DNA of 32,498 bases from Candidatus Parvarchaeota archaeon (GCA_023378865.1 JAMCSP010000028.1:1-32498), one strand, 5' to 3'; counted from the stretch's first letter, positions 1-7,637 are shown. Made by a program: numbers and translations. The notes: a model not told the origin generated them from the letters alone.

Positions 1-399
1 GAATAATGCGCCTTATACCGTTGAAACACATCAGGGCGCCGCCGTTTACTCCTGCAGTGGTTATGTCTGTTTTTGAAGGCTCGCCTATCTTTGTTTTACC
101 GACTTCTATTCCAAAAGAACTTGCTATGTTCTTTATCGCGTCTATGCTTCCTATTGAATCCGCGCATACAACTAAACCCTTACTTTCATCATTATTATGT
201 CCAACGTTTTCTGCGTTTATGTCTTCTATTATTTTCTTCTTTTCTTCTTCGGAGGAAAAAACTATTATAGAGGTTCCTATCATTGCATTCGGCTCTCTTA
301 GTGTAAGCCTTATAGGAGCGGTTGCTTCAATTGATGAAAGGCTTTCGTACTTGCCAAAATTCTCCCTGCTTTCTTCCAACGGTATAAGGCGCATTATTC
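1..399. repeat. 23-bp inverted repeat, window edge versus 377-399
   Basis: Bases 1-23 are the exact reverse complement of bases 377-399; with one mismatch the match extends to base 26. Both arms lie inside the aIF5B gene. On the coding strand the inner arm reads as plausible protein (GIMRLIPLE), while the outer arm makes the frame end in GIRRII just after a family-like CFN. This fits a fold-back join at a contig end better than a real gene feature. Confidence 0.8.
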
Positions 400-1216
400 C
401 TTTTATCTTGTTTTCAGCAATTCCATCCGGGGTTTGCACTATTACCGAATCGCCTACCGATATCTTTCCGGAATAAACAATTGCATCATATACTTTTCCC
501 AGCCCTTTTACATTCTTTTCCTCAAGTATTGCTGCGCTGTTTAATTCTTGTTTTTCAAGTTCCAGATACCTTTGACTTAATCCTATTATCATAACGATTA
601 AATCCTTTATTCCAATACCATTTACAGATGACAGGGGTATAACTGCAATCTGCTTTGTAAAATCCTTTACCCTGTCATATCTTTCTGCCTCGAAACTATA
701 ATTTGAAAAATCAGAAATGATGTTGTAAATCTTTTCATCCAATTTCAGTGCATAATCCTGATTCTGCTTCGCTATAAAATCCAAAAAGGAGCTGTTCTCT
801 AATTTATAAAATCCTCTTATAGTATCTATCTTAGTAAGGGCTATTAAAAACGGAGTTTTATACGATTTAAGGATTTCAATGGATTCTATTGTTTGATTTT
901 GTATGCCTTCCGTTATGTCTACCGTTAATATCGCTATATCTGCAATTGATGCTCCCCTTTTTCTTAAAGTAACGAATGCTTCATGTCCGGGAGAATCAAT
1001 AAAGATTATGCTTGGGACCTTTATATTTATGTTAAACTTGGAAAGCAAATCGTTTGCTATCTCCTTTATTCTATCGGTCGGCACTTCTGTTGAGCCTATA
1101 TTTTGGGTAAGGCCACCGGTTTCTTTGTACGCGTTCATCGTGTCTCTTATGGCATCCATTATACTGGTTTTGCCTGCATCTACATGTCCTAAAAAAGCGC
1201 ATATTGGTGATCTCAT
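1..1216 (-). CDS. infB: Translation initiation factor aIF5B (IF-2 family), 5' part only
   Basis: GTPase that promotes ribosomal subunit joining in archaea. The gene starts at 1216 on the minus strand (MRSPICAF...) and stays open to the window edge, so about 405 codons are visible and the C-terminal part is missing. Motifs seen are G1 GHVDAGKTS (residues ~10-18), the switch region GGLTQNIGST, G3 DSPGHE and G4 TKID. A beta-barrel domain follows, then the start of the IF2 domain 3 (GLVVCADSIGS, ending ALMCFN). G1 has Ala where the family usually has His (GHVDHGKT), and G4 has Thr where Asn is usual (NKID). The last few codons next to base 1 come from an inverted copy of bases 377-399 and may not belong to the gene. 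The start codon is the only good ATG before the G1 motif. Assignment from the motif set is strong. Confidence 0.93.
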   Translation of the reverse strand, partial: MRSPICAFLGHVDAGKTSIMDAIRDTMNAYKETGGLTQNIGSTEVPTDRIKEIANDLLSKFNINIKVPSIIFIDSPGHEAFVTLRKRGASIADIAILTVDITEGIQNQTIESIEILKSYKTPFLIALTKIDTIRGFYKLENSSFLDFIAKQNQDYALKLDEKIYNIISDFSNYSFEAERYDRVKDFTKQIAVIPLSSVNGIGIKDLIVMIIGLSQRYLELEKQELNSAAILEEKNVKGLGKVYDAIVYSGKISVGDSVIVQTPDGIAENKIKGIMRLIPLEESRENFGKYESLSSIEATAPIRLTLREPNAMIGTSIIVFSSEEEKKKIIEDINAENVGHNNDESKGLVVCADSIGSIDAIKNIASSFGIEVGKTKIGEPSKTDITTAGVNGGALMCFNGIRRII

Positions 1217-1318
1217 ATTTCAAACCTCTAGATAATTGTATTAAATATGTTATTATCACTAATAAAGTTAACTAATTTTTAAGATCCTAAAATCTTCGCG
1301 GTATTGAAAACCTATAAG

Positions 1319-1331
1319 ATATTTATATTAT
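1319..1331 (+). promoter_or_regulatory. TATA-like promoter element, upstream copy
   Basis: The run atatttatatta lies 18-30 bases before the ATG at 1349 of the broken copy. The spacing fits a leaderless archaeal promoter. It is the upstream copy of the duplicated ndk promoter. Confidence 0.5.
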
Positions 1332-1348
1332 AGCAAGCTAATAAAAAA

Positions 1349-1462
1349 ATGGAAGAAATGTTAATATTGCTTAAACCTGATGGAATGATAAGAAGATATT
1401 CAGGTGCAAGAGCATTGAAAAGCATACTGGATCTTGGAATAAATATAAACTTTTTTTATTGA
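1349..1462 (+). pseudogene. Truncated duplicate of the ndk 5' end (37 codons)
   Basis: This reading frame repeats the first 36 residues of the nucleoside diphosphate kinase that follows, with Met instead of Ile at residue 13, then adds Tyr and stops at TGA (1460-1462) inside the second promoter copy. It lacks the nucleotide-binding core and the active-site histidine, so it cannot be a working enzyme. If transcribed from the upstream promoter it would act as an upstream reading frame on the ndk message. Whether it exists in the cell depends on the 155-bp duplication being real. Confidence 0.75.
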
Positions 1463-1473
1463 AAACCTATAAG

Positions 1474-1486
1474 ATATTTATATTAT
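1474..1486 (+). promoter_or_regulatory. TATA-like promoter element of ndk
   Basis: Second copy of atatttatatta, 18-30 bases before the ndk ATG at 1504. Position and composition fit an archaeal TATA box driving a leaderless or near-leaderless message. Confidence 0.55.
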
Positions 1487-1503
1487 AGCAAGCTAATAAA
1501 AAA

Positions 1504-2154
1504 ATGGAAGAAATGTTAATATTGCTTAAACCTGATGGAATAATAAGAAGATATTCAGGTGCAAGAGCATTGAAAAGCATACTGGATCTTGGAATAAATA
1601 TAAACTTTTTTGAAGTGCTAAAACCAAAAAAGGAATTTCTTGCAGACAGGCATTACGCAGAACACAAAGGGAAGTTCTTTTATGATAATTTAGTAAATTT
1701 CATGTCTGCAACCGAACTTGCAGTGTTAATTGCAAGCGGTGATAATGTGGTTGAAAAGGTAAGGACACTGCTTGGAAAGACAATGTGCGAAAAAGCCGAT
1801 CCTTTGTCTATAAGAGGCAGGTATGGTACTACAAAAGGAATCAATTTGGTGCATGCTTCGGACAGCAATGAAACTGCTGAAAAAGAAGTCAAACTATGGA
1901 AGGAGATTATAAACATTGAAAAAGAGAAAGATTACAAAAAAGAAATGACTGCTTATATAAAAACCTATGAAAACTTTCCTATGATAGATTCCGTAAGATA
2001 CAGAGAAATCAGCAAGGATTTAAGCGAAGGAAAAATTTCAAGAGAAGAAGCTGAAAAGATAATAAACGAACTTCTCACCAAAGAAACCGATTTTGAAGAG
2101 GAAATTGTAAACAAATTGCCTGCTTTGATAACCGAAAACATACTCTTGGGTTAA
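1504..2154 (+). CDS. ndk: Nucleoside diphosphate kinase with C-terminal extension
   Basis: Transfers the terminal phosphate between nucleoside triphosphates and diphosphates through a phosphohistidine. The N-terminal ~135 residues follow the family: LLKPDGIIRR at the start, HYAEHKGKFFYDNLV in the middle, SIRGRYG, and LVHASDS holding the active-site His117. The usual enzyme ends near here at 135-155 residues. This protein goes on to 216 with a charged, largely helical tail (KEIINIEKEKDYKKEM to the end) that I do not recognise. The ATG at 1504 sits 18-30 bases below a TATA-like box. The promoter and first 36 codons are tandemly duplicated just upstream. The family call is secure; the role of the tail is unknown. 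Confidence 0.93.
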   Translation: MEEMLILLKPDGIIRRYSGARALKSILDLGININFFEVLKPKKEFLADRHYAEHKGKFFYDNLVNFMSATELAVLIASGDNVVEKVRTLLGKTMCEKADPLSIRGRYGTTKGINLVHASDSNETAEKEVKLWKEIINIEKEKDYKKEMTAYIKTYENFPMIDSVRYREISKDLSEGKISREEAEKIINELLTKETDFEEEIVNKLPALITENILLG

Positions 2155-2216
2155 TTAGCTGCAGAATAGCAAAAAGAAAGTATTAATATGAGTTTATTTC
2201 ATCTAGCTATTATATT

Positions 2217-3161
2217 ATGGCGGATGAAAAAGTCGGCAAAGCCGTAATTCTAGCTGCTGGAAACGGCAGTCATCTTCTCCCAATCACCAACTTCATACCT
2301 AAAACGATGGTTCTTTACAAAGACAAGCCGCTAATGTACTACCATATAAAAAATCTTTTATACGCAGGTATAAAAGACATAATTGTAGTAACTAGAAAAG
2401 ATGAAGACAATAACTACGCATTTAAAATACAAAATGATTACATAAGAACGCTTGAAAAGGAACTTAATAATTATGATAAAGATATAAAAATAAATTTAGT
2501 GTACCAGGCAAATGATGAAAAAATCAAAAAACCAAAAGGGCCTGCAGCAGCTGTCGCTGCCGCAGCAGATATGCTCACAGGCAGCAATTACATTGTAGTG
2601 ATGGGAGATAACCTGGTTGTAGACAAAAAGAGCGGAGAAAGCTTTATACCTTACCTGTTAAGCAAATTTGATGGAAACGTGGTTGTTTCAACGGAAACGG
2701 TGGACGGGAACAGGGCACAAAGTTGCGGTGTCGTAAAAACCAGAAAACTGGAAGATCTCCTTGAAATATACGAAGCTAAGGAAAAACCTTCAAAAGAATG
2801 CCTTGTTGATAAATTCGGAGAAAAAGAAAGATATGATGCTATGGGAGGGGGTTTATACATATTAAACTCAAGAAGCACAGAATATATGAAAAATGTTTTA
2901 GATGGCGCGAATCAGGAAAAACACATTACAGATGCAATAAATGACCAGATAATAAAAGAAGGTAAAACTGCCCACGGAATAGAGATAGACAAGACTAAAT
3001 ATGAATTCTTAGACTTTGGAAGAATGAACAATTGGCTTGAAATAAATCTAAGGCCGGAAAACATGCCTGAATTTGAAAGTGCAATTAACAATTATGATGC
3101 AAATTTGAAGGAGATAATAAATCAGGAGATATTTAAATTGAAAGGTTTCAAATTAAAATAG
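2217..3161 (+). CDS. galU: Sugar-1-phosphate nucleotidyltransferase, GalU-like (UTP--glucose-1-phosphate uridylyltransferase)
   Basis: Predicted to join a nucleoside triphosphate to a sugar-1-phosphate, most likely UTP to glucose-1-phosphate. The N-terminus has the Rossmann-like start KAVILAAGNGSHLLPITN and FIPKTMVLYKDKPL, matching the family's G-x-G-x-R-x-L-P...PK signature. VVMGDN (around 126-131) fits the metal-binding aspartate region. The signature is altered: G-N-G-S-H stands where G-x-G-T-R is usual, so the conserved Arg is His. Length 314 fits bacterial-type GalU. The ATG lies about 21 bases below a TATA-like gtttatttc. Its end is 4 bases from the end of the convergent galT gene, which uses UDP-glucose, so a shared UDP-sugar role is likely. 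Exact substrate is not certain. Confidence 0.82.
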   Translation: MADEKVGKAVILAAGNGSHLLPITNFIPKTMVLYKDKPLMYYHIKNLLYAGIKDIIVVTRKDEDNNYAFKIQNDYIRTLEKELNNYDKDIKINLVYQANDEKIKKPKGPAAAVAAAADMLTGSNYIVVMGDNLVVDKKSGESFIPYLLSKFDGNVVVSTETVDGNRAQSCGVVKTRKLEDLLEIYEAKEKPSKECLVDKFGEKERYDAMGGGLYILNSRSTEYMKNVLDGANQEKHITDAINDQIIKEGKTAHGIEIDKTKYEFLDFGRMNNWLEINLRPENMPEFESAINNYDANLKEIINQEIFKLKGFKLK

Positions 3162-3165
3162 ATAT

Positions 3166-4152
3166 TTAACCTGAATTACTTTTCTCCAAAAACATTTTGA
3201 CATAGCTCTCTGGAAATATCTGATTTGTATTAAAACCTGCAAATTCTACCGAAGCGAACGTTATTATTCTTGGGTATATCTCAACGTGAAAATGAAACTG
3301 GTCATCTGACTTGAGTTCGTGAAACAGCAGATTATATGAAAGTTTCCCGAATATTTGATCATTAATTTTTATAACTTTAGAAAGTATGTCAACGAAATCT
3401 GACTTTTCCTCCTCGGATAAAAGTCCTACATAGTTGATGTGTCTTTTCGGCATAATAACCGATTCTGCACTCATTCTTGAACCAAAAGGTGCGAAGGCTA
3501 TGAATGTTTTGTTTTCAGCCAGAATTCTTTCTTTTTCCTGTTTAATGGCATATTCATACAGACATGCCTTTTCCTTATCAAAAAATTCCCCTATTTTTGC
3601 CTGTTCTTCCTTTATTGTTTTTGAAACATCTTCAAAAGCCATTATCTGACTATGAGCATGCGAAAGGCTGGCCCCGCTTCTTGGGCCTTCATTTTTAAAG
3701 GTATATACATATTTTATCCGTTCTCTGGAGTACAACACATTTTCCCTTTCTATTATTGCATCCAGCCAGCGCAGATAATCTTCTTTTTTTAATTGGGAAA
3801 ACCTTACGTTATGCAGTGGAGTTTCAAATATAACTTCACAGTAACCAAAGGAAGGTTCCTCCTTTAAGAATCTGTTTTCAGGCACAAAATCAAATTTTGG
3901 GGCAAGCAGCGGAAACTTGTTCTCTATTACCTTCAACTTCCAGGAATGCTCATCTCCTCCAACAAGTTTTATCGTCTTGTTTAGGCTTTCCTTTCCATAT
4001 TCAAATGGGCACTTTGAAGGATCTGATTCCCACTTATCTTCGGATAACTCAGAAAAATCTGTAGGTTTATTGTTCCTTGAGCTGGAAAAGAGAATTTTTA
4101 CTCCTGTTCTATAATCTACCCTTATCTCTTCTCCTTTAAAGGTATCTGGCAT
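3166..4152 (-). CDS. galT: Galactose-1-phosphate uridylyltransferase
   Basis: Exchanges UMP between UDP-glucose and galactose-1-phosphate (Leloir pathway), through a uridylylated histidine. The active-site motif is SHAHSQIMA (H165-A-H167-S-Q169), matching the family's HPHxQ with Ala for Pro. A second HIT-like half ends in FHFHVEIYPR. The N-terminal zinc region is reduced: CPFEYGKE has Cys48 but lacks the second Cys of the usual CPFC. Length 328 is normal for the family. A TATA-like stretch (minus strand, about 4170-4182) lies about 25 bases before the ATG, suggesting a leaderless message. It converges with the galU-like gene. Confidence 0.92.
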   Translation of the reverse strand: MPDTFKGEEIRVDYRTGVKILFSSSRNNKPTDFSELSEDKWESDPSKCPFEYGKESLNKTIKLVGGDEHSWKLKVIENKFPLLAPKFDFVPENRFLKEEPSFGYCEVIFETPLHNVRFSQLKKEDYLRWLDAIIERENVLYSRERIKYVYTFKNEGPRSGASLSHAHSQIMAFEDVSKTIKEEQAKIGEFFDKEKACLYEYAIKQEKERILAENKTFIAFAPFGSRMSAESVIMPKRHINYVGLLSEEEKSDFVDILSKVIKINDQIFGKLSYNLLFHELKSDDQFHFHVEIYPRIITFASVEFAGFNTNQIFPESYVKMFLEKSNSG

Positions 4153-4167
4153 AGAATAGATAGTTAT

Positions 4168-4182
4168 TCTTATATTATAAAA
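4168..4182 (-). promoter_or_regulatory. TATA-like promoter element of galT
   Basis: On the minus strand the stretch ttataatataagaat is centred about 25 bases before the galT ATG at 4152, the spacing expected for a leaderless archaeal transcript. Confidence 0.45.
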
Positions 4183-4184
4183 AT

Positions 4185-5213
4185 TTAAACTATAGAAGTT
4201 TTTCCCACTACCCGCAGGAATCTTATAGGCAGGTCTTTATTTATTAGCATTAGTCTGTCATTTTCATCGAAGCAGAAATTCTTATCCCCAACAAAATGCG
4301 CAGTTACCCTGTTGTTCTCACGTTTGACGTTGCTTAAGGTAACAACTATATTCTGCCAGTTCAATATTAAATTAAGCTTTATGTCATCCTTAATTTCCTG
4401 CTTATACAAAGGACTTACATCAACTGTCAATTCCCCCTCCTTTATGTCCTTAAAACTGCCGCTTTTCCTTATTTCAACGCCTCTTGGCAGATCCCATGGC
4501 CATATACCTTTTATTGCAACGCCTACTCTGTCCCCAGCCTCTGCAGACTGCACGTCTTCCTGATTAATTTGAATTGAGTTTATCGAAATTTCCTTTGTAA
4601 ATGGTGCAGGTGCAATCACTCCTTCGGAATGTATCCCTATCTTTCCAGTCGGCATTGTTCCAACTGCAATTGACATGCCTTTTGATTCAAAAGCATGATC
4701 TATCAGTATTTTGAACGGCTTTTGTATATTTTCTGGCTCATAAGAAAAACTTGAAACCTTGGCCCTTATATCTGCCATGCTCTGATCATTGTTTATGTCA
4801 ACAACCATTATTTCGAAGTTTTCCATCGAGGTTCCCTTTATTATCGCAGACAATTGCTTTTCTAGTTTTTCTATGTCCGCAGCGGTCGATATGTCTGCCT
4901 TTGTTATGCATATTAAACCCTGTTTTATGCCGATTGAACTGGCCATTATTATCTGCTCACCCACTTGCAGATTCACGCCATTTTCCGGAGAAACACAGAA
5001 TATTATAGCGTCAGAGAGAGTAAGAACTGAAGCTAAAGTTGTCGGGTTGTCCATATCCCCTGGTGTATCTATCAAAGTGACATTTTTTCCGCCGTATTTG
5101 AAGAAAAAGAAAGAAACATCTTCTTCTGCGCCCTTTCTTTGCTGCAGTTTATTTACAAGAGTTGACTTTCCAGACCTATACGGGCCTATAACACTTACTG
5201 TTAACGAATTCAT
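4185..5213 (-). CDS. EF1A/SelB-like translational GTPase paralog
   Basis: GTP-binding protein of the elongation factor superfamily. G1 is GPYRSGKST (10-18), G3 is DTPG (49-52) and G4 is TKAD (104-107). After residue ~170 come beta-barrel domains like EF-Tu domains 2 and 3 (MPTGKIGIHSEGVI, then AEAGDRVGVAIKGI). At 342 residues it is shorter than EF1A (about 430). The segment between G1 and G3 is very short, so the usual switch I Thr is not evident. Archaea carry SelB-related EF1A paralogs of uncertain role, and this looks like one; a selenocysteine role is not supported by anything else here. A TATA-like acttattta (minus, 5240-5248) sits about 26 bases upstream. Family call is firm; function is not. 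Confidence 0.78.
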   Translation of the reverse strand: MNSLTVSVIGPYRSGKSTLVNKLQQRKGAEEDVSFFFFKYGGKNVTLIDTPGDMDNPTTLASVLTLSDAIIFCVSPENGVNLQVGEQIIMASSIGIKQGLICITKADISTAADIEKLEKQLSAIIKGTSMENFEIMVVDINNDQSMADIRAKVSSFSYEPENIQKPFKILIDHAFESKGMSIAVGTMPTGKIGIHSEGVIAPAPFTKEISINSIQINQEDVQSAEAGDRVGVAIKGIWPWDLPRGVEIRKSGSFKDIKEGELTVDVSPLYKQEIKDDIKLNLILNWQNIVVTLSNVKRENNRVTAHFVGDKNFCFDENDRLMLINKDLPIRFLRVVGKTSIV

Positions 5214-5275
5214 ATCCTTTTTATAAAGAGGGATAAATTTAAATAAGTTTCTATTATGATTATTTAAAACAGGGC

Positions 5276-6190
5276 TTATAGTGAAAATTTGTCAAAGTCA
5301 TCCGGAAAAGAGTACCTGAAGCTGCATTTCATTTTCGAGTAGATGGCTGCAGCACTTTTAGCCAGCGAGTCGTCGTTTTCATACCTTTGGCTTGTATGGA
5401 CAAAGAATACTTCCCTGGCACCGGAACTCTTTGCAAGCAACATTGCTTCTTTTATATTGAGATGAAAAAATTCATAGGATTTCTGGAATTCTTCTCCAAA
5501 TGTGCTTTCTATTGCCAGTGCGTCTACCCCTTTTATAAAAGGGATTATTTTGCGGTTATACCTTAAATCAGTAACATATGCGAATGACTTTCCCTTCTTT
5601 AAGTACGTGAGCTCTTTGTATTTTAGTTTTATGCCGTTATAAATGACATCATTCCCATCCTTAAGCCTGCTTAAAAATCTACCGGGCTTTATTCCCTTTT
5701 CAGCCAGCTTTTCAACAGAAATATTGCGTACATCTTTCTCCTTTATTTTATAAGCAAGACATTTAACCGAATGTTCTACATTTATAGCTGAAATACTATA
5801 GTTATCCCTTTCAAGTACCTTCTTTTCTTCCGGCGCATTTATTGACTTTGATTTTATATCCAGCTGATTATAAAACTTGTATGTCATCAATATGTTTTTT
5901 ATACTCTGTTCTGTGCCGCTTGGCCCGAATACCTGCAGTCTTTTGCTGCTTTTCATCATGTTGAGGCTTTGTATTATACCGCCTAATCCAAGGGAATGAT
6001 CTCCATGCCAATGTGTTATAAAGACATAATCTACAGAGGGGCTTAATCCTGCTTTTCTTATTTGTCTCTGAGTACCTTCCCCGCAGTCAAATAGTATTCT
6101 TTCTCCGTTTATCATTACGTAAACTGCAGGATGGTTTCTCTTTGCAGTAGGAAACGCTGAGCTTGTACCAAGAAATGTGCCTTCAATCAT
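5276..6190 (-). CDS. rnz: Ribonuclease Z (tRNA 3' processing endonuclease)
   Basis: Metallo-beta-lactamase-fold endonuclease that cuts the 3' trailer from tRNA precursors. The N-terminus MIEGTFLGTSSAFPT and the loop RILFDCGEGTQRQI are typical of RNase Z. The zinc motif HWHGDH is at residues 60-65, and further ligand regions are VEHSVKCLAYK, YVTDLRYN and FVHTSQRY. The length of 304 matches the short (bacterial/archaeal) form. Its ATG overlaps the last 8 bases of the upstream TatD gene, so the two are probably co-transcribed. Its likely substrates include the tRNA at 7688, which encodes no CCA. Confidence 0.95.
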   Translation of the reverse strand: MIEGTFLGTSSAFPTAKRNHPAVYVMINGERILFDCGEGTQRQIRKAGLSPSVDYVFITHWHGDHSLGLGGIIQSLNMMKSSKRLQVFGPSGTEQSIKNILMTYKFYNQLDIKSKSINAPEEKKVLERDNYSISAINVEHSVKCLAYKIKEKDVRNISVEKLAEKGIKPGRFLSRLKDGNDVIYNGIKLKYKELTYLKKGKSFAYVTDLRYNRKIIPFIKGVDALAIESTFGEEFQKSYEFFHLNIKEAMLLAKSSGAREVFFVHTSQRYENDDSLAKSAAAIYSKMKCSFRYSFPDDFDKFSL

Positions 6191-6932
6191 AAAATAACCT
6201 GCGAAAGTTTTTGTAAACTATGGATTTTATTTGCTCTGCTTCCATCTTTTTTATACTAGATATGTAATTTAATAGTTTAGGTATATTTAATGGAGTGTTT
6301 ATATTGTCATCAGGGCTTAATGCCGGCGAATCGGTTTCCGTAAACAGTTTGTCCATGTTCACATTCTTTATTATATTTTCCTTCTTGAATTTCATAAATC
6401 CTGTTGAAATACTTATATTTATCCCCAGTTCCTGTGCTCTGTCAAGATTTCTAAGATTGCCCTCGAAATTATGGATTATTGCTTTTATATTAAAACTTGA
6501 AACAGCATCAAAAACATCATCCATCGCTTTCCTACTGTGAATTATGCAAACTTTATTATTTTTCTCTGCTTGTTCTAATATTTTATAAAAGAATTCCTTT
6601 TCCTGCTCCATCTGGTATATGTCCTTGCTTTTATAATCTAAGCCTATTTCCGAAACAGCAAAGAATTTACTTATATTATTTGAAAAGAAATCAAACTCTT
6701 CTTGTATAATTTTGTAGGGTTTATAGGCTATTTCATTTGGATGCAGGCCTATACAGGGAAGTAGAAACAGGTATCTTTCGCTGTCTTTCAGGATCCTTTC
6801 ACTGTCATCTTTATTTTCTCCTGCATTTAATATTAAATAAGAATTGGAAATGCCGTCTAGAAATGTACTCCTTATTTTTTCCAGTGACCTGTCGCTTATA
6901 TGTGCATGCACATCTACGAATTTATCTTCCAT
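6183..6932 (-). CDS. TatD-family metal-dependent hydrolase/deoxyribonuclease
   Basis: TIM-barrel amidohydrolase-like nuclease. Metal ligands in order are HAH near the N-terminus (residues 9-11, VDVHAHI), SEIGLDYK (Glu), IIHSRKAM (His), IIHNFEG (His) and TETDSPAL (Asp), the full TatD set. I start it at the ATG at 6932 (MEDKFVDVHAHI, 249 residues). An upstream TTG at 6950 is in frame, but the family begins right before HxH and the ATG is better. The 3' end overlaps RNase Z by 8 bases. Members of this family have been linked to DNA repair and RNA processing; the job here is not known. Confidence 0.9.
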   Translation of the reverse strand: MEDKFVDVHAHISDRSLEKIRSTFLDGISNSYLILNAGENKDDSERILKDSERYLFLLPCIGLHPNEIAYKPYKIIQEEFDFFSNNISKFFAVSEIGLDYKSKDIYQMEQEKEFFYKILEQAEKNNKVCIIHSRKAMDDVFDAVSSFNIKAIIHNFEGNLRNLDRAQELGINISISTGFMKFKKENIIKNVNMDKLFTETDSPALSPDDNINTPLNIPKLLNYISSIKKMEAEQIKSIVYKNFRRLFYD

Positions 6933-6989
6933 ATAAAAATTAAGGAACAAAAGGATTAATTCTTTAGCTTACTGAGATAAAGACAATAA

Positions 6990-7619
6990 TTATTGTTTAG
7001 TTTCCCGTATTTCCTTCAATGCCTTTTCATCCTTTGAATAGAAATAAGGCGCAAGATCTAAATCTGAGGGGGTTTTTTCTGCTTTGGACATGTAAACATC
7101 ATGCAGATTTTTATTGACTTCTTTGCAGTAATCGTCCCAGTTTACACCCAAAGATTCTACGTATTCTCTTTCAATTTTAGTTGCAATTTCGTGTGCATAT
7201 GCGTATTCATATGCATCGTCTATAAGCCATTTCTCTGTAACTTCGTGATGCCTGTCGATACTTTCTACAGTATCAATTGTCTTATCATCCACAGTTATGT
7301 TCTTTGGAAAATGCTCATCCAGGTATACCTTTTTGCCATCTACTGAGTACCCGCCGGTATACTTTATATCATATCTTGTGTCTATCTTTATGTCACTTGC
7401 TTTTTTTATTTCCTTTACCTGCCCTATCTTTTTCTGGTTTAAAAACACATCATTGTTTTCTACATTCACCTTGTCTCCTACTTTAAAGTCAACCTCACTT
7501 TCAAACTTTATATATGTCGGTTCTTTGTAATTTATTGCAACTATTAAAAAATTATTGTCTGCAATTTTTGAACCAGATTTAAGGTGTTCTATAACTTCAT
7601 ATTCTTCCATGGTTAACAT
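6990..7619 (-). CDS. Unknown protein with HHEVTE and YAHEIATKIE motifs
   Basis: 209 residues, not assigned to a named family. Residues ~15-75 are beta-rich (NNFLIVAINYKEPTYIKFES, then VGDKVNVENNDVFLNQKK). The C-terminal half begins at YSVDGKKVYLDEHFPKNI, followed by IDRHHEVTEKWLIDD, YEYAYAHEIATKIEREYVES and GVNWDDY. HHEVTE plus a downstream YAHE looks like a possible zinc-binding helix pair (HExxE...H), reminiscent of short proteins found in phages and some bacteria, but I cannot name one. No signal peptide or membrane segment is visible. A second ATG at 7610 (MEEYEV) is also possible. A TATA-like core at 7635-7650 serves as promoter. Function unknown. Confidence 0.75.
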   Translation of the reverse strand: MLTMEEYEVIEHLKSGSKIADNNFLIVAINYKEPTYIKFESEVDFKVGDKVNVENNDVFLNQKKIGQVKEIKKASDIKIDTRYDIKYTGGYSVDGKKVYLDEHFPKNITVDDKTIDTVESIDRHHEVTEKWLIDDAYEYAYAHEIATKIEREYVESLGVNWDDYCKEVNKNLHDVYMSKAEKTPSDLDLAPYFYSKDEKALKEIRETKQ

Positions 7620-7637
7620 AGATTAAACGTTAAACAT

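Larger units (their letters stand above)
1302..1611. repeat. Perfect-register 155-bp tandem duplication of a promoter and gene start
   Basis: Unit 1 (1302-1456) and unit 2 (1457-1611) are identical except at 1387 (G) versus 1542 (A). Each unit carries the TATA-like region, the leader, the ATG and the first 36 codons of the nucleoside diphosphate kinase gene. Only the second unit continues into the full gene. The first copy stops after 37 codons, when the reading frame runs into the second promoter. It could be a real recent duplication or an assembly error. Confidence 0.97.

Noticed and set aside
6-476. Plus-strand open frame of 156 codons opposite aIF5B
   Set aside because: It is the reverse of the aIF5B coding frame, which has clear G motifs; the protein it would make is low-complexity with no known features.
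1276-1296. Possible small hairpin aagat...atctt before the duplicated ndk promoter
   Set aside because: The stem is only 5 base pairs in AT-rich sequence, too weak to call a regulatory or terminator structure.
6933-6950. TTG start for TatD at 6950
   Set aside because: ATG at 6932 lies immediately before the HxH motif as in the family; the extra six residues add nothing.
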